In this document: one piece after another, positions 6,313-8,490 of the stretch | Layout of the letters: the number at the start of each line of letters is the position of its first letter | Numbering within the stretch: the stretch's first letter is position 1 | Assembly (NCBI GenBank): GCA_017389885.1 | Contig: JAFPDR010000048.1 | Location: forward strand, 1-8,490 | Reading direction: 5' to 3' | DNA from: Kiritimatiellia bacterium | Lineage (GTDB): Bacteria; Verrucomicrobiota; Kiritimatiellia; RFP12; UBA1067 | DNA length: 8,490 bases | Position numbers and translations under genes: made by a program | The notes under the pieces: generated by a model | The model's database searches: none | Seen by the model: only the letters and a program-made list of their open reading frames with translations | What the model was told of the DNA's origin: nothing

Positions 6313-6324
6313 AAAACGGCGGAA

Positions 6325-6354
6325 ATTATATCAAAACTCGCTCATTCCGCGCAA
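6325..6354 (-). promoter_or_regulatory. Promoter for the rplY-rpsF-ssb-rpsR-rplI operon
   Basis: The - strand shows TTGCGC (6354-6349), an 18-nt spacer ending TGA, and TATAAT (6330-6325): a sigma-70-like promoter with an extended -10. Predicted transcription start is near 6318, giving a leader of about 69 nt. It sits between the hairpin behind the yebC-family gene and rplY. Confidence 0.75.
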
Positions 6355-6370
6355 GTGCAAATTTTGGAGA

Positions 6371-6406
6371 ACGAAAGGGCCGGAACGCCCCGCGGCGGTC
6401 CGGCCC
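6371..6406 (-). terminator. Hairpin terminator after the YebC-family gene
   Basis: GGGCCGGA (6377-6384) and TCCGGCCC (6399-6406) form a perfect 8-bp outer stem. CGCC (6386-6389) and GGCG (6394-6397) can extend it inside, past one mismatch. On the - strand it is followed by TTTCGTTCT, a weak T-tract. Its position 31 nt after the yebC-family stop supports a termination role. Confidence 0.65.
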
Positions 6407-6436
6407 CTGCAGCGTCGCAACGACGCCCGTCCCCGC

Positions 6437-7201
6437 TCAGCCCTCGGCCTCGAGAGCGGCGTCGACCTCGTCGGTCGTCTCCATGTTCGTGTAGACGTCC
6501 TGCACGTCCTCGAGGTCCTCGAGCATGTCGACGAACTTGTTGATCGCCTTCGCGACGTTCACGTCGGAGACGGGGTTCGTCATGTTCGGGACGAGACCGA
6601 CGTTGGAGTTCTCCTCGTCGATCGCGATGCCCGCGGCCTTGATTCCCTCGACGACGGACACGAAGTCGTTCGGCTGGCACTTGACGGTGAAGCCGCCGTC
6701 CTCGGAGATGACGTCCTCAGCGCCGACTTCGAGCGCGACCTCGGTGACCTTGTCCTCGTCAACTCCGTCCGCCGCCGGGATCATGATCTGGCCCATGCGG
6801 TCGAAGAGACGCGACGCGCTGCCGGGCTTGGCGAGCTCGAGGCCGTTCTTCTTGAAGACGTTCGAGACCTCGGCCGCGGCGCGGTTCTTGTTGTCGGTGA
6901 GCACGCGCACGACGACGGCGGTGCCGCCCTTGATGCCCTCGTACTGGGCGTCCACCATCTCGGCGGACTCGAGCTCGCCGGTTCCCTTCTTGATGGCGCG
7001 CTCGATGTTGTCGTTCGGCATCTGCGCCGCCTTCGCCTTCGCGATGAGCGTGCGGAGGGTCGGGTTGTTGTCGGGATTCCCGCCCTTCGCCTTCACCACG
7101 ATCGTGATTTCCTTGCCGAGCTTCGAGAAGATCTTGCCCTTCTTCGCGTCCGCCGCGCCTTTCGCGCGCTTGATTGTCGCCCAGTGGCTGTGACCTGACA
7201 T
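6437..7201 (-). CDS. yebC: YebC/PmpR/TACO1-family protein
   Basis: A 254-residue member of the near-universal YebC family. Members have been described as DNA-binding transcriptional regulators (PmpR) and more recently as translation factors that relieve ribosome stalling, as with mitochondrial TACO1; the role here cannot be settled from sequence. The N-terminal signature is clear: MSGHSHWATIKRAKGAADAK, then GKIFSKLGKEI, GGNPDNNPTLR and MPNDNIERAIKKGTG. The middle and C-terminal domains follow (KGGTAVVVRVLTDNKNR, FDRMGQIMI, and VGLVPNMTNPV). The acidic C-terminus (LEDLEDVQDVYTN to LEAEG) is usual. The start at 7201 has AAGGA about 8 nt upstream. It lies 59 nt after infA and probably shares its promoter, which fits a translation-linked function. 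Confidence 0.95.
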   Translation of the reverse strand: MSGHSHWATIKRAKGAADAKKGKIFSKLGKEITIVVKAKGGNPDNNPTLRTLIAKAKAAQMPNDNIERAIKKGTGELESAEMVDAQYEGIKGGTAVVVRVLTDNKNRAAAEVSNVFKKNGLELAKPGSASRLFDRMGQIMIPAADGVDEDKVTEVALEVGAEDVISEDGGFTVKCQPNDFVSVVEGIKAAGIAIDEENSNVGLVPNMTNPVSDVNVAKAINKFVDMLEDLEDVQDVYTNMETTDEVDAALEAEG

Positions 7202-7244
7202 TGTTGATCCTTGTTTTTGTGTTGTTTCTTAGAGATTGACGGAA

Positions 7245-7261
7245 ACGGCGTACCTCGCCGT
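7245..7261 (-). other. Short hairpin at the infA stop codon
   Basis: ACGGCG (7245-7250) and CGCCGT (7256-7261) form a 6-bp stem with a 5-nt loop that begins within the infA stop codon. On the - strand TTCCGTC follows, so the T-tract is poor. An alternative pairing, TGACGG (7237-7242) with CCGTCA (7258-7263), competes with it. It could be a weak terminator or an mRNA 3'-end stabiliser between infA and the yebC-family gene. Confidence 0.35.
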
Positions 7262-7488
7262 CATGCCTTGTGGCGATAGGTGATGCGGCCCTTGCCGAGG
7301 TCGTAGGGGGAGATCTCGACGGTGACCTTGTCGCCGATCGCGATCTTGATGAAGAACTTGCGCATCTTTCCGGAGATGTGCGCGAGCACCTCGTGCCCGT
7401 TCTCGAGCTTGACCTTGTACATCGTGGCAGGCAGAACCTTGGTCACCGTCCCGGTGACCTCGATAGCCTGGTCTTCTTCTTTCGCCAT
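7261..7488 (-). CDS. infA: Translation initiation factor IF-1
   Basis: IF-1 binds the 30S A site during initiation and works with IF-2 and IF-3. The 75-residue protein is a single OB-fold: [40 protein letters not shown] (about 25-44) and [21 protein letters not shown] (52-72). These match the family along the whole length; the usual size is about 72. Residues FFIKIA (45-50) replace the more usual xxIRIL, a mild change. AAGGAA lies about 9 nt before the ATG. It has its own promoter and is followed by the yebC-family gene rather than lying in the secY/rpmJ ribosomal cluster. Confidence 0.97.
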   Translation of the reverse strand: MAKEEDQAIEVTGTVTKVLPATMYKVKLENGHEVLAHISGKMRKFFIKIAIGDKVTVEISPYDLGKGRITYRHKA

Positions 7489-7521
7489 TCAGCAGTTCCT
7501 TTTTTACCGTAAAGCGCAGAT

Positions 7522-7550
7522 AGTTTACCAAAAACGCGCGCGAAACGCAA
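7522..7550 (-). promoter_or_regulatory. Promoter for infA and the yebC-family gene
   Basis: The - strand shows TTGCGT (7550-7545), a 17-nt spacer ending TGG, and TAAACT (7527-7522). The -10 matches consensus at 4 of 6 positions but is supported by the extended TGN and a T-run before it. The predicted start near 7515 gives a ~27-nt leader that contains the infA ribosome site. Confidence 0.65.
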
Positions 7551-7583
7551 CGAGGAGATGAAAAAATCTGCGCGGCGCCGGAA

Positions 7584-8490
7584 TCACAGCTTCTTGAGGA
7601 AGCCGCGTATCGAGCGCTCCCGCGCCTCGACCGACTCGCAGAGGCGGAACTGCACGCGCGCGCGGTTCAGGTTCTGCTCCGGCTGCGTCGTCTTGAAGTA
7701 GACGTTCCCGGCGAGGTAGTCCTGGAAGAACCGGAGCCCCAGCTCGAACGGAAGGAGCCGTATCGAGTCGTAGAGGTACGCGCGGTCCGCGTCCGTGAGG
7801 AACGTCCCCGCCTCGCGCATGTAGCCCCTGCAGAACGCAGTCGCGAGGTCCTCGTCGAACACGACCTTCGCGAGGTTCGTCTCCTCCTCGCCCGCCGGGT
7901 TGCAGATCGAGCGCAGCGCGTCGCCGAAGTCGAGGTGTATGAGCCCGGGGCTCACCGTGTCGAGGTCGATCATCGCGGTACCCTTCCCGGTCACGTCGTC
8001 GATCATGATGTTGTTGACCTTCGGGTCGCCGTGGAACATGCGCTTCTTGAGCTCGCCCTTCTTCTGCGCCTTCTCGAGGCAAAGCGCGAGCGAGCGCCGC
8101 TCCTCGATGAACTTCGCGAGCCTCTTCGCCTCCATCGACGCGCCGAGGAGCTCCTTCGCCTCCTTCGTCTTCAGCGTCTTGTCGTAGTTCTTCAGGTAGC
8201 CGCTGGTGACGTGGAAGCCGGGGAGCGGATCCTTGATCGTCTTGGGGTCCATGTCGCTGATGAGATAGTGGAAGTGCCCCAGCGCCGAACCGCACTCCAT
8301 CGCGTGCTCCGGACCCTGCGCGACGTCGAAGGCATGCGCGGACATGATGCGCGTGATGACGCGCCAGACCTCGCCCTTGTCGTCAACGACGTAGTCCTTG
8401 GAGTCCTTCGACTTGATGATGCGCGGCATCTGCCACACGCGGTCGTCGCGCCCCTTCGCCGCGTCGTCCTCCAGCTTCTCGTGGCAGTGC
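7584..8490 (-). CDS. Phosphotransferase-family sugar kinase, NahK-like (partial)
   Basis: The frame stays open from the right edge (8489, HCHEKLEDD...) to TGA at 7584, so 301 or more residues are visible and the N-terminus is missing. GTG/ATG codons near 8438 are probably internal. It is an aminoglycoside-phosphotransferase-fold kinase. FHGDPKVNNIMID (about 8036-7998) carries the catalytic Asp and metal-binding Asn; AMIDLDTVSPGLIHLDFGDALR follows with the second metal-binding Asp. Flanking segments (GFHVTSGYLKNYDKTL, FELGLRFFQDYLAGNVYFK, QPEQNLNRARVQF) resemble N-acetylhexosamine 1-kinase and related amino-sugar kinases more than antibiotic-modifying enzymes. The likely role is cytosolic phosphorylation of a salvaged sugar, but the substrate is unproven. 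It lies upstream of the infA promoter with no clear terminator between. Confidence 0.82.
   Translation of the reverse strand, partial: HCHEKLEDDAAKGRDDRVWQMPRIIKSKDSKDYVVDDKGEVWRVITRIMSAHAFDVAQGPEHAMECGSALGHFHYLISDMDPKTIKDPLPGFHVTSGYLKNYDKTLKTKEAKELLGASMEAKRLAKFIEERRSLALCLEKAQKKGELKKRMFHGDPKVNNIMIDDVTGKGTAMIDLDTVSPGLIHLDFGDALRSICNPAGEEETNLAKVVFDEDLATAFCRGYMREAGTFLTDADRAYLYDSIRLLPFELGLRFFQDYLAGNVYFKTTQPEQNLNRARVQFRLCESVEARERSIRGFLKKL

Noticed and set aside
6278..7198. + strand frame opposite the yebC-family gene (306 codons)
   Set aside because: It mirrors the YebC codons, starts in the rplY promoter region and has the Leu/Val/Asp/Arg bias of an antisense GC-rich frame.
7514..7573. Inverted repeat GCGCAGA ... 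TCTGCGC flanking the infA promoter
   Set aside because: The arms are only 7 bp and 46 nt apart in a GC-rich region, so a chance match is likely; I could not tie it to an operator.
7584..8490. Aminoglycoside resistance gene
   Set aside because: The fold is shared, but the conserved segments around the active site resemble sugar kinases, and it lies in a housekeeping context with no mobile element.

Overview
The window is about 64% GC by eye and densely coded. One gene end lies on the + strand (2-253). Eleven genes then run on the - strand, so their biological order is right to left. The mix of laminarinase-like and heparinase-like enzymes, GC-rich housekeeping genes, a CTC-type bL25 and Ala-rich tails on ribosomal proteins suggests a polysaccharide-degrading bacterium of the PVC superphylum, for example a Kiritimatiellota or Verrucomicrobiota relative. 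That placement is inference only, because no rRNA or other decisive marker is present.

Layout on the - strand, in transcription order: (a) 8490-7584, the partial end of a phosphotransferase-fold sugar kinase resembling N-acetylhexosamine 1-kinase; (b) 7488-6437, infA (IF-1) and a YebC/TACO1-family protein behind a recognisable promoter, closed by a GC-rich hairpin; (c) 6249-3951, a ribosomal/replication operon rplY-rpsF-ssb-rpsR-rplI with its own promoter, ending in a perfect 10-bp hairpin with a T-tract; (d) 3878-327, purN, an ornithine carbamoyltransferase and a secreted heparinase II/III-family protein, all collinear. The GH16 gene at the left edge converges on (d).

Most of the window is housekeeping: translation initiation and elongation, single-stranded DNA binding, purine synthesis and arginine metabolism. 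The two flanks show glycan use: a GH16 beta-glucanase-like enzyme and a heparinase-like lyase on the left, and an amino-sugar-kinase-like protein on the right. The most interesting signals are regulatory. The rplI terminator abuts an extended -10 box that would start a leaderless purN mRNA. Three promoters share a T-run plus TGN plus -10 layout. The carbamoyltransferase has an altered segment after STRTR and a cysteine cluster. I see no exotic defence system, mobile element, CRISPR array or RNA gene.
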